In this document: piece by piece, positions 7,053 through 15,117 of the stretch | Numbering within the stretch: position 1 is the stretch's first letter | Layout of the letters: each line of letters starts with the position of its first letter | From: Candidatus Omnitrophota bacterium | GTDB taxonomy: Bacteria > Omnitrophota > Gorgyraeia > Gygaellales > Profunditerraquicolaceae | Reading direction: 5' to 3' | DNA: 15,128 bases | Assembly (NCBI GenBank): GCA_028710845.1 | Contig: JAQTTI010000018.1 | Span: 1 to 15,128 of the forward strand | Position numbers and translations under genes: made by a program | Notes under the pieces: model-generated | Seen by the model: only the letters and a program-made list of their open reading frames with translations | Told to the model about the DNA's origin: nothing | Database searches by the model: none

Positions 7053-8528
7053 ATTAATAGAATCTCTCCGGTTGTTTTATTCCGTAAACTGGGCCGTAAT
7101 ATAGGCATATCTACCTCTACAGGGGATTTTTATGATCTTTCCCGAAAGACCTATTGCCTGCTGGAGCAATGGAACAAAAAAACTGCATCTTCTAAATCGA
7201 GTGCCAGTAAACTTAAAATCCCGGCCGAAATAATCAAATGTTTTCCGCTCCCGAAAAATAACATTAACCAGAAAAGCGAAATCAATTTATCCGCCTGCCT
7301 TACCGATTTAACTCTGAACCTGACTGCTGAATGTAATCTTAGGTGTGTTTACTGTTGGAACGACCAGGGGAAGTATTCAAACCGGCGGTTTTTAAAAGAA
7401 AAAACCGGAAAATCCGCAAGCAGCCTTAATTACAGGCAGATGGATGTTTTAACTGCTATAAAAGCAGTAAATACATTGGTTAAATTACGCGGCAAGGATA
7501 GCGATCTGGTAGTGGATTTCTATGGCGGAGAGCCTTTGTTAAACCTGGATACTCTTTTTGCGACTGTTGATTACTGCCGGGCAAACCAAAGTAAATGGAA
7601 AGTAAAATTCCATTTTTTACTGGCAACCAACGGAACCCTGCTTACACCCAATCTTGCCAAAAGACTGCTTGATAAAGGCGTTCAGATTGCAGTTAGTATT
7701 GACGGTCCTAAAGCTGTGCATGATCATAACCGGCCCTTTGCCGGCCAAAATGGCAGTTTTGATACCATCCTGGCTAACTTAAAAAAAATGCCCAGACCGG
7801 TGATGAAGAGATTAGTTGGCCGCACTACGGTTACTCCGTTTTTTCCCGACATGGTAAAACTTTATGAGCATTTGAAAAGCTTAGGGTTTGAAAGGATAGA
7901 AATTTTCGAAAGCGAAGATGCCTGCCACAAAATCCTTCCGGGCCAGGAAAACAGCTTTTTTAGTTCAAAAGCAAATTACAGCACTCTATATAAAGCCTAT
8001 CAAAAACTGGCGCTGCGTTATATCGATAACGTAATTTCTAAAAAGCTAAATTACAGCAAGACCTTCTTTAACCGTTTTTTTAAATTAATGCAGCGCCTAT
8101 ATTATAACCATGAAGTCTCAGGAGGTTGTCCGGCTGCCAAGGGCCAGATCGCGGTTTCTATCGACGGATGGATTTATCCTTGCACCTCTTTTTTAGGAAT
8201 AGATGAATTTAAGTTAGGCCATGTAAATTACGGTATCAACAGGGATAAATATCGTAAATTTATCAAAAAAACCAATAAACGTTTTGAACATTGCAGGCAA
8301 GATTGCCAATTATTCAAACTTTGTCGCTCAACGGGTTCTTGCTTAAATGTTAACTACTATTTCAATGGTGATTGCGCCGTGCCCCATAAAAAAAGCTGCG
8401 ATCTTTTCCGGGAGAAATTAGCGTTAGCTTGCGCCAGCCTTTCTATCCTTTCAGAAAAAATCCCAAATCGCCTGGAGAAATTGTTTGGTTTTGACCCGGT
8501 CGGCAGGCGGGGGAATAAGCTGTATTAA
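7053..8528 (+). CDS. Radical SAM/SPASM peptide-maturase-like enzyme with N-terminal RRE-like domain
   Basis: The first in-frame ATG (7440) would remove the catalytic motif: in the same frame, bases 7332-7355 encode CNLRCVYC, the CxxxCxxC of radical SAM enzymes. The frame is open back to 7035, and no ATG, GTG or TTG exists before 7440. I place the start at ATT 7053, ten bases after AGGGG (7038-7042), giving 491 residues; ATC 7050 or CTG 7089 are alternatives. On this numbering residues 1-90 ('RISPVVLFRKLG', 'STGDFYDLSRKTYCLLEQW') resemble a PqqD-type recognition element. C94/C98/C101 bind the SAM cluster. GGE is at 158-160 and 'SIDGP' follows. Eight C-terminal Cys (359, 377, 414, 418, 424, 430, 441, 449) fit a SPASM domain with two auxiliary Fe-S clusters. 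It probably crosslinks or epimerises the peptide encoded just upstream. A mutated start or frameshift cannot be excluded. Confidence 0.82.
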   Translation: MNRISPVVLFRKLGRNIGISTSTGDFYDLSRKTYCLLEQWNKKTASSKSSASKLKIPAEIIKCFPLPKNNINQKSEINLSACLTDLTLNLTAECNLRCVYCWNDQGKYSNRRFLKEKTGKSASSLNYRQMDVLTAIKAVNTLVKLRGKDSDLVVDFYGGEPLLNLDTLFATVDYCRANQSKWKVKFHFLLATNGTLLTPNLAKRLLDKGVQIAVSIDGPKAVHDHNRPFAGQNGSFDTILANLKKMPRPVMKRLVGRTTVTPFFPDMVKLYEHLKSLGFERIEIFESEDACHKILPGQENSFFSSKANYSTLYKAYQKLALRYIDNVISKKLNYSKTFFNRFFKLMQRLYYNHEVSGGCPAAKGQIAVSIDGWIYPCTSFLGIDEFKLGHVNYGINRDKYRKFIKKTNKRFEHCRQDCQLFKLCRSTGSCLNVNYYFNGDCAVPHKKSCDLFREKLALACASLSILSEKIPNRLEKLFGFDPVGRRGNKLY

Positions 8529-8544
8529 ACTTCGAGTTCTCTAG

Positions 8545-8572
8545 TTGTATTTAATCCTGCCAGTGGTATAAT
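8545..8572 (+). promoter_or_regulatory. Extended -10 promoter for the radical SAM/glycan operon
   Basis: TTGTAT (8545-8550), a 16-base spacer and a perfect TATAAT (8567-8572), preceded by TGG, lie between the maturase gene and the next gene. The predicted transcript starts near 8579 and has a leader of about 20 bases with AGGA at 8592-8595 just before the ATG at 8600. This separates the downstream genes into their own transcription unit. Confidence 0.72.
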
Positions 8573-8599
8573 TTTTTTATTACAATTTACCAGGAAAAA

Positions 8600-10159
8600 A
8601 TGAAAAAAATAATATTAGTCAGGCCTCCCAGATACCTTTGGCCGTTTATCAACGAATCGGATAATTTTCTCCTCCCTCTGGGTTTACCTTGTATCGCCGG
8701 GGCAATCAGGCAGAATCTGCCTGATATAGAAATAAAAATTATCGATTGCCCTCCTTTAAAAATAGGATGGCAAAGTTTAGGCCGAATGCTCAAAGAAGAG
8801 AAGCCGGATATGGTCGGCGCCGCTGAAGAAGCGCTTTATTGCCATGAGGCGGTAAGGCTGTTTAAATTAGCTAAAGATATCGACCCCGGGGTTATAACTG
8901 TTGCCGGGGGGCATTTTTTTTCCTGGATGGTGGAGCAAAGTCTAACCGATTTTCCGATTGATTTTATTGTCAGGTTTGAAGGCGAAGAAACAATCGTTGA
9001 ATTAATCAGGTGTCTAAAAGAAAAAAAAGACCTGTCTGCAGTCAAGGGCATTGCTTACAAAGATAAAGGGCGGATAATTAAAACGCCAAGCCGGCCGCTG
9101 ATAAAAGACCTTGATTCACTCCCCTTCCCGGCATATGACCTTATGCCGATGGGAAAATACGCTCCATTCGGTTATATTTGGCCGCAGAGTGTTACCTTGG
9201 AACATTCACGCGGGTGTGTTGATAGGTGTAATTTCTGTTCACTTTGGACCTTTTGGGGAAAACAGAATAAAACCGATATAGAAAAAGGCGAACTTGATGT
9301 ATCGCCGGCCTACAGGACCAAGAGCGTGGCCAGGACTTTGGAAGAACTGGATTTTGTTTATAAGAACTATAACCGGAAATACATTATCTGGGCCGATCCT
9401 ACTTTTAATGTCGATCTTAAATGGACAAATGATTTTTGCGACGGTTTATTGAAAAAGAACTACAAAGATTTACATTGGTGGGCATTTCTGAGGGCAGATT
9501 ACTTGCTTCGCGATGAGAAAGCAGGGGTTCTTGGAAAAATGGTCCGTGCCGGTTTAACCCACCCTTTAATCGGAGTGGAGCGTGGATGTACCGAAGACCT
9601 GAGAAGACTGCAAAAATCTGTCTACACCCGGGATTTAGTAAAGGAAGTTTTTCTTATTTTTAAAAACAAATATCCGCAGGTATTCAGACAGGGTACTTTT
9701 GTTACCTGCCTGCCTGATGACACCAGGGAATCAATGCTTAGTTTAGTAAAATATGCCGTCGAGATTGATATAGATTATCCGGCTTTTCACCCAATTGCCC
9801 CGGTACCCGGCACCTTTCTTTACCAGGAAGCAGTTAAGAATGATTCCCTGGAAGAAAAAGATTTTAAAAAATATGACTGGTCTACTCCGATAATGCGCTC
9901 GAAAAACGGTTTATCAATGGACGAACTATCCAAGTTGAACATGGAGCTTAACAAGCGTTATATATTGTATCGGCCTCACTGGTTAATAAGGGGTTTGTTC
10001 TCTCCCTATAAACATAAAAGAGGGCTTTATTGGTGGTTTTTCTTCAATACCATGAGGATGATTATCTGTGAAATCAGGGACATAGTCTTAAGAAGAAAAA
10101 AAATTGCGGGTACTACCGGATTTATGCGCTTAAAAAAACCCGGTTGGTATGATAACTAA
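8600..10159 (+). CDS. B12-binding-type radical SAM protein
   Basis: The 519-residue protein begins with a Rossmann-like domain of the cobalamin-binding type (about residues 1-150: 'KIILVRPPRYLW', 'PLGLPCIAGAIRQ', 'VITVAGGHFFSW', 'FIVRFEGEETIVELI'). The radical SAM domain (about 195-420) has 'SRGCVDRCNFCSLW', with Cys206, Cys210 and Cys213 for the 4Fe-4S cluster, and 'GVERGCTEDLRRLQKS' further on. The lower-axial DxHxxG motif is absent, as in many class B methyltransferases and BchE-like enzymes. These enzymes catalyse radical methylation or ring formation on unreactive carbons; the substrate here is not evident. The C-terminal 100 residues are long and basic ('RPHWLIRGLFSPYKHKRGLYWWFFFNT' in part), suggesting a membrane-associated or lipid substrate. 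It is the first gene of the operon and sits five bases before a paralogue. Confidence 0.88.
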   Translation: MKKIILVRPPRYLWPFINESDNFLLPLGLPCIAGAIRQNLPDIEIKIIDCPPLKIGWQSLGRMLKEEKPDMVGAAEEALYCHEAVRLFKLAKDIDPGVITVAGGHFFSWMVEQSLTDFPIDFIVRFEGEETIVELIRCLKEKKDLSAVKGIAYKDKGRIIKTPSRPLIKDLDSLPFPAYDLMPMGKYAPFGYIWPQSVTLEHSRGCVDRCNFCSLWTFWGKQNKTDIEKGELDVSPAYRTKSVARTLEELDFVYKNYNRKYIIWADPTFNVDLKWTNDFCDGLLKKNYKDLHWWAFLRADYLLRDEKAGVLGKMVRAGLTHPLIGVERGCTEDLRRLQKSVYTRDLVKEVFLIFKNKYPQVFRQGTFVTCLPDDTRESMLSLVKYAVEIDIDYPAFHPIAPVPGTFLYQEAVKNDSLEEKDFKKYDWSTPIMRSKNGLSMDELSKLNMELNKRYILYRPHWLIRGLFSPYKHKRGLYWWFFFNTMRMIICEIRDIVLRRKKIAGTTGFMRLKKPGWYDN

Positions 10160-10164
10160 ACTAA

Positions 10165-11625
10165 ATGAAATTATTAATATTAAATCCAATTTCCGATATA
10201 GCCATCCCCGGCCAAAGATATAGATCGGTAATATCTTTTGTTCCTCCTATAGGGATAGCTTATCTGGCCGGCGCTTTAATCCAGGCCGGCATCGATGTTG
10301 ATGTAGAAGACCAATTTGCCAGCGGTAATACCAATGAATATATCGCCGATAAAATCAGGCGCGGAAAGTATGAGATAATCGGTATATCCTGTCTGACTCC
10401 TTCGATATCCAATATCAGAAGGTTGGTTAAGTTAATAAGAGAGATTAACCCGGAGATAAAGATTGTTCTGGGGAATATCCATGCTACGGTTTTTCCGGAA
10501 GAGATGTTAAAGGATGCAAGCGGAGACATTGTTGTCCGGGGAGAAGGCGAATATGCCTTTGTCGAAGTGGTTAAGGCTATCCGCCAGAAAAAGAAGCTGC
10601 AAGAAGTAAAAGGTATAAGTTTTATTTCCGACGGAAAAATTGTGCATAATCCCGATAGCGATTTGACCGAAGATTTAGATCAAATTCCTTATCCTGCCTG
10701 GCAGACATTTGCGTTTAATCTTTATAAAAGGTATCCTATGTTAGGCATATATAATGAAATAATACTTCCGATCCAGGCTTCACGCGGCTGTACGCATAGT
10801 TGTATTTTTTGTTCACAGAATATTATGTATAAGAAGCCCAGGTATCGAAATAGCGAAAAAGTATTAGATGAAATAGAATATATGCACGAAAAGTATAAGA
10901 CGCGCTTTTTTGGTTTCAATGACGCCTATTTTCCTTTTTCGGTCGAGCATGGTTTGGATTTTTGCAAACGACTTATGAAAAGAGGGCTTCATAAAAAAAT
11001 AAGGTGGATAACCGAGACCAGGGTAAATAAAGTCAGCTTAGAGCTTTTAAGAAAAATGAGGCAAGCCGGTTTAAGGTTGATAATGTATGGTTTTGAAGTA
11101 GGCAACCAGTCGATCCTTGATAGCATAAGAAAACAGACAACCTTGAAGCAGGCAGAGGATGCGATGAGCTATACAAGAAAAGCCGGCGTGCAAAGCTTGG
11201 GTTTATTCATGTTAGGTCTTCCCCAGGATACGGAAGAGACCTGCAGGCAGACTATTGATTTTGCAATCCGCTTAAGCCCGGACATAGCCAAATTTAATAT
11301 TACTATTCCCCAGCCGGGGTCAGAATTGTATAACTCATGCAAAGACAGCTTAATCAACGCTAAACCCGAGGATTTTACCAGCTGGTCAGATTGGATCTCG
11401 CCAAACGGCAGCATTATCTATGCTCCCAAAAATATCACAAGGGAAAAACTATTATATCTGCAGAGAGAAGCAATGTTTAGGTATTACATAAATCCAAAAC
11501 ATATCTCAAGGTTGTTATTGAAAAGAGGATTTCATGTTAAGGACATGTATTTAGGCGCTAAACTAATCGTCGGGAAATACCTGAAAGAAATATTAAAATT
11601 TCAAAGTCGAACTCGGACGGCTTAG
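10165..11625 (+). CDS. B12-binding-type radical SAM protein, second copy type
   Basis: This 486-residue protein has the same two-domain layout as its upstream neighbour but only distant sequence likeness, so it is not a recent duplicate. The N-terminal cobalamin-type domain (about 1-150) shows 'FVPPIGIAYLAGALIQAGIDV', 'IIGISCLTPSISNI' and 'IVLGNIHATVFPEEML', without DxHxxG. The radical SAM core has 'ASRGCTHSCIFCSQ' with Cys209, Cys213 and Cys216, followed by 'YGFEVGNQSILDSIRKQ' and 'LGLFMLGLPQDTEE', which are standard for the B12-binding/radical SAM/HemN-like group. It begins five bases after the previous stop without a Shine-Dalgarno sequence, implying coupled translation. The two enzymes probably act in succession on one product. 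Neither the substrate nor the reaction can be read from the sequence. Confidence 0.88.
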   Translation: MKLLILNPISDIAIPGQRYRSVISFVPPIGIAYLAGALIQAGIDVDVEDQFASGNTNEYIADKIRRGKYEIIGISCLTPSISNIRRLVKLIREINPEIKIVLGNIHATVFPEEMLKDASGDIVVRGEGEYAFVEVVKAIRQKKKLQEVKGISFISDGKIVHNPDSDLTEDLDQIPYPAWQTFAFNLYKRYPMLGIYNEIILPIQASRGCTHSCIFCSQNIMYKKPRYRNSEKVLDEIEYMHEKYKTRFFGFNDAYFPFSVEHGLDFCKRLMKRGLHKKIRWITETRVNKVSLELLRKMRQAGLRLIMYGFEVGNQSILDSIRKQTTLKQAEDAMSYTRKAGVQSLGLFMLGLPQDTEETCRQTIDFAIRLSPDIAKFNITIPQPGSELYNSCKDSLINAKPEDFTSWSDWISPNGSIIYAPKNITREKLLYLQREAMFRYYINPKHISRLLLKRGFHVKDMYLGAKLIVGKYLKEILKFQSRTRTA

Positions 11626-11637
11626 GCCGGCGTTATA

Positions 11638-13335
11638 ATGGAAAAATCCTTAAGGCCTGGACATCAATCTGCCTTTCTCCCATTAACTATTCTTATTCTG
11701 TTCCATATTATAAATAATTATATCTGGCTAACTAAGAACTCCGTTCTGGGCTTTGGCGATACCTCATTGCACCTGTACAATTCTTTGAGTTTCTTTGAGT
11801 ATCTTAAATCAGGTGAAGGAAATTTTTTCTCAAAATTATTTCATCTGTTTAACGGCAACAATATAATTTATAGGTTTTGGCCACCTTTTGTATATCTTGT
11901 TTCGGCAGGATTACGTTTTGTCTTTGGCAATTCGGTCCTGGCAGTAAAGTTATCCACTTCGAGCCTCTATTTTATTATTCTAATTTTATCGGTTTACTTT
12001 TTAGGTTACTACTACCGTAATCAGCGTACAGGAATTCTTTCCTCTTTCCTTGTTTCGATGTATGTCGGTATCTTCGGTATATCTAGGGAATATTTCTTGG
12101 ATTTTCCGTTAGTAGCAATGGTTAGCTTATGCATGTTGTTTCTTTTAAAAAGCGATAAATTTAAAAACCGCCTATATTCTTTAATTTTTGGCCTATGCTT
12201 TGGTATAGGTTTATTGACTAAAACACAAGTTATTTTTTTTATTTTACCAGTCGCAATTTACTTTTTAGTGGTCCAGATAGAAAAAAACTCAAAAGAAAAA
12301 GTAAAAAATTTTTTATTTGCCTTATCTTCTGCATTAATGGTTACTTCGATCTGGTTTTATGGCTTTTGGGCTTATAAACCAGACAAGTGGTCGGTTAAAA
12401 ACGCCTTTCTTAGCAGCTTTTTTTCGACGATGCAAGGCAAAGCAGTTAATTATACTTTGGCCAAAGAGTTTTTTCCGGTAGTTGCTGAAGGGAGCTTTAT
12501 ACCTAAGATATCTAATTTAAGTAATTGGGCATACTATTTTGAAGCAGTCTTTTTATACGTTACTCCTTTATTGGCGCTCGTTTTTATTTTTAGTACCTAT
12601 TTGCTTTATAAATCAAAGAAGCTCGAAAAAGAGCTGTTTATTTGGATTATATTTCCTTATTTTATATTTTCTTTATTATCCCCAAAGGATGCGCGTTATT
12701 TTTTTCCCGTTTTTCCGGCGATCGCTCTTTTGACTGCTTTGGGAATCGAGGAACTAAAAAACCGGATTTTTAAAAACATAGCTTTAGTTTTATTATTTAC
12801 TTTTGGCATTACCAACTATTATGCATATTCTTATTTAGGGTGCGACCTTTTTATTAAATATAGACTTGAGACAAAACAATCATTATTTTATATTCATCCT
12901 CCTTTTAAAAACAATTATTATTCGGTGGTTATAAAATTTTTGAAAGAAATAGAAAAAAGAGGGGATTTAAGCCAGACAAATATCGGGTTAATTTCTCCGG
13001 GTGGAGAATTTGATTTAAAAGGCGAAACTTCAATTGTTACATATTATTTAGCTTCATACAAACCCGCTTTTTCTTGGAGTAATTCTACAAAAGCAGGTTT
13101 TTTTAATGGTTATAAAAAATATAATTACCTAATTGTAATCAGTGATCCGGTAGTTTTTAAGCCTGATTTTAGGCAACTATTGGCCAAAAACGGATCTTTA
13201 AATACGGGTAACAAATTGACGACAAAAGAAAAAGCGGACGATGCTATAAAATATTTTGAAACATTTAAAATAATTAAAAGGGATATTTTGCAGGGATTTG
13301 ATAAGAAAGATATTTTTTTAATTTCAAAAGACTGA
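11638..13335 (+). CDS. ArnT/PMT-like (GT39/GT83-type) membrane glycosyltransferase
   Basis: The 565-residue protein has about ten transmembrane helices in its first 400 residues and a soluble C-terminal part (about 410-565). Near the N-terminus the first external loop contains 'GFGDTSLHLYNS' (Asp41, His45), in the place of the catalytic acidic residue of GT-C enzymes that use polyprenyl-phosphate sugars. The membrane segment at 349-360 reads 'PKDARYFFPVFP', the 'RY..P..P' motif of ArnT and related dolichyl-phosphate-mannose protein mannosyltransferases. From family knowledge it would move a sugar from undecaprenyl-phosphate to a lipid, glycan or protein on the outer face of the inner membrane. 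The donor could be made by the GT2 three genes downstream. The gap to the previous gene is 12 bases. No Shine-Dalgarno is seen. Confidence 0.82.
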   Translation: MEKSLRPGHQSAFLPLTILILFHIINNYIWLTKNSVLGFGDTSLHLYNSLSFFEYLKSGEGNFFSKLFHLFNGNNIIYRFWPPFVYLVSAGLRFVFGNSVLAVKLSTSSLYFIILILSVYFLGYYYRNQRTGILSSFLVSMYVGIFGISREYFLDFPLVAMVSLCMLFLLKSDKFKNRLYSLIFGLCFGIGLLTKTQVIFFILPVAIYFLVVQIEKNSKEKVKNFLFALSSALMVTSIWFYGFWAYKPDKWSVKNAFLSSFFSTMQGKAVNYTLAKEFFPVVAEGSFIPKISNLSNWAYYFEAVFLYVTPLLALVFIFSTYLLYKSKKLEKELFIWIIFPYFIFSLLSPKDARYFFPVFPAIALLTALGIEELKNRIFKNIALVLLFTFGITNYYAYSYLGCDLFIKYRLETKQSLFYIHPPFKNNYYSVVIKFLKEIEKRGDLSQTNIGLISPGGEFDLKGETSIVTYYLASYKPAFSWSNSTKAGFFNGYKKYNYLIVISDPVVFKPDFRQLLAKNGSLNTGNKLTTKEKADDAIKYFETFKIIKRDILQGFDKKDIFLISKD

Positions 13336-13345
13336 TATCTACGAT

Positions 13346-14338
13346 ATGAAATTACGAAATTTTACAAAAATTCTGATTGGTTTTTTTGCCATAGTTTCTT
13401 TATTGTGCTTGCTAGAATTATCTTTAAGCAGCATGGATACAACTAGGCAATTAGGCATTACAAATATGAATGAGATGTTTAGGTCCGGTGTATTTACAAA
13501 GGATAGGGTATTATTTTGGAAATTTTCGCCCGGCAAGATTTATACTAATCCAAGTACGCATTATAAAGGGGTATTAAGGATAAATTCAATTGGTTTCCGG
13601 GAACGGGAAATAAGTAAATACAAAGATACAAAAACTTACAGGGTATTTTGTTTAGGCGGCTCAAATACCTGCGGAGAAGGCGTATTCGAAAACGAAAGGT
13701 TTAGCAATGTAGTCGAAAAAAAATTAAATGAACTATTAAGTCCGCTGACTTTTGAAGTTTATAATTTCGGCATGCCCGGATATTCTACTTTACAAATGCT
13801 CAGGTTACTTGAAAATGAACTGGTATATTTTAATCCGGATTTAATAATTGTTAATCCCGAACAAGCGGATGGATTGGAACTTTCGGATCTGGCGCCGTTT
13901 AAAGATTCTCAAGTAAGAATTTTACCCCCGCTTATTTTTAATTTAACTTCACTTTTGGAGGATAAAAGCGCCATATACAGGTTAACCAAGCGAAATTTGT
14001 TAAAAAACTCTTGGCGGCGGGAAAATAAAGGAGCGGCGAATAGAAATAAGGGTTTGGTGAGGGTTACCCCGGAAGAACATAAAGAAAATTTATTAAAAAT
14101 GTCAGAAATAGCGCAAAATAACGGCTTTAAAATCATCTTTTTGTCCTCCCTGGGAATTAGAGACGGCAATGTCGTCAATGTTTATAAAGACTACGTTGGC
14201 CAGCCGGGTATAGATATAACTTTTTTATTTAAAGACGGGTTAAAGAATGGTCTGTTTCAAGACCAGGGGCATATCAACGCCAAAGGGCATTATTTGATTG
14301 CGGAATCATTAAAAGAATATATTAAGAATAATTATTAA
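13346..14338 (+). CDS. Membrane-anchored SGNH/GDSL-type hydrolase
   Basis: This 330-residue protein has an N-terminal membrane anchor (about 6-26) and an SGNH hydrolase domain from about residue 95. Block I reads 'CLGGSNTCGEGVFENE' with Ser106 as nucleophile; block II has 'FGMPGYSTLQ'; the C-terminal block V is Asp306-Gln-Gly-His309 (DxxH), completing the catalytic triad. Block III, usually GxND, is not clearly conserved (the region reads 'IIVNPEQADG'). Family members hydrolyse or transfer acyl esters on polysaccharides, peptidoglycan or lipids in the periplasm. Between two glycosyltransferase genes of the same operon it is most likely an O-acyl esterase or transferase trimming the same glycan. 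The start ATG is ten bases after the previous stop. Confidence 0.8.
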   Translation: MKLRNFTKILIGFFAIVSLLCLLELSLSSMDTTRQLGITNMNEMFRSGVFTKDRVLFWKFSPGKIYTNPSTHYKGVLRINSIGFREREISKYKDTKTYRVFCLGGSNTCGEGVFENERFSNVVEKKLNELLSPLTFEVYNFGMPGYSTLQMLRLLENELVYFNPDLIIVNPEQADGLELSDLAPFKDSQVRILPPLIFNLTSLLEDKSAIYRLTKRNLLKNSWRRENKGAANRNKGLVRVTPEEHKENLLKMSEIAQNNGFKIIFLSSLGIRDGNVVNVYKDYVGQPGIDITFLFKDGLKNGLFQDQGHINAKGHYLIAESLKEYIKNNY

Positions 14339-14347
14339 AATAACTTT

Positions 14348-15064
14348 ATGCTTACGGCAAGCTTATCGGTAATTCTATTATCTTATAATGAAGCGGAAAA
14401 TATTGATGAGGTAGTTAAAGCCGCGCTAGTTAAAATTCCTTCTATAGCCGCAGATTTCGAAATTATCGTGGTAGATGACGGTTCAAATGACCGTACATTT
14501 GAAGTCTTAGGCAGCTTAAAGGATAGCCATATTAAAATTATCCGCCATTATAAAAACAAAGGATACGGAGCGTCTTTAAGATCAGGTTTGGAAAACTCCG
14601 GAAAAGATTATGTGGTAACGATGGATGCAGACGGGCAATTCGATATTTCAGAAATTTCAAAATTTATTCCTTATTGTTTTTCGCATGATGTAATAACCGG
14701 CTTTCGTATAAAAAGGCAAGACCCGTTCTATAGGGGTATTTTAAGCAATGTTTTTAATTTACTCGTCAGGACTATTTTTAAAATTAAAGTAAAAGATATA
14801 GATTGCGGGTTTAAGCTTTTTAAGAAAGAATTTTTAAAGAAGTTAACTTTAAATTCCGATGGCTTCATTATCAATGTGGAAATTATTGCTTTAGCGCAGA
14901 AAAATGGAGCCAAGATAAAGGAAGTTGAAATTTCCCACTATCCAAGGCTTTATGGCAGGCAAAAAGTATTGAATTATAAAACTGTTTCGACGATTGCTTC
15001 GGATTTATTAGCGCTTAAATGGAGATTGTTGTCCGGTAAAAATATAAAAAGCCAGCTAAAATAA
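14348..15064 (+). CDS. GT2 glycosyltransferase, DPM1/polyprenyl-phosphate-sugar synthase-like
   Basis: The 238-residue protein is a compact GT-A fold enzyme: 'SVILLSYNEAENI' at the nucleotide-binding start, Asp43-Asp-Gly-Ser46, Asp93-Ala-Asp95-Gly-Gln for metal and sugar-nucleotide binding, and 'DIDCGFKLFKK' in the acceptor-site region. This order and length fit polyprenyl-phosphate glycosyltransferases (Dol-P-mannose synthase type), which load a nucleotide sugar onto undecaprenyl phosphate at the cytoplasmic face. In place of the frequent 'RxxGxSK' element near the end it has 'RLYGRQK', a common variation. No transmembrane helices are attached, unlike longer GtrB-type enzymes, so membrane contact would be peripheral. 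It is the fifth gene of the operon (gap nine bases) and the natural supplier of donor for the ArnT-like enzyme. Confidence 0.87.
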   Translation: MLTASLSVILLSYNEAENIDEVVKAALVKIPSIAADFEIIVVDDGSNDRTFEVLGSLKDSHIKIIRHYKNKGYGASLRSGLENSGKDYVVTMDADGQFDISEISKFIPYCFSHDVITGFRIKRQDPFYRGILSNVFNLLVRTIFKIKVKDIDCGFKLFKKEFLKKLTLNSDGFIINVEIIALAQKNGAKIKEVEISHYPRLYGRQKVLNYKTVSTIASDLLALKWRLLSGKNIKSQLK

Positions 15065-15065
15065 A

Positions 15066-15093
15066 TTAATATTTCCTGAAAATGTGGTATGAT
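15066..15093 (+). promoter_or_regulatory. Extended -10 promoter for the next gene
   Basis: TTAATA (15066-15071), a 16-base spacer and TATGAT (15088-15093), with TGG before the -10, follow the stop of the GT2 gene. This is the third instance of the design seen at 6857 and 8545. The predicted transcript starts near 15100, about 18 bases before an ATG. Confidence 0.55.
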
Positions 15094-15117
15094 AACTTTA
15101 GTAAAAAGCTTTATTTA

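Noticed and set aside
7440..8528. Radical SAM gene starting at the ATG 7440
   Set aside because: It would lack the CxxxCxxC motif that is encoded in the same open frame at 7332-7355.
11634..11639. TATAAT overlapping the start of the ArnT-like gene
   Set aside because: It spans the start codon itself, has no -35 at a fitting distance and lies in a 12-base gap within an operon.
13909..14178. Minus-strand open frames inside the operon genes
   Set aside because: They lie fully within clearly coding plus-strand genes and show no recognisable motifs.
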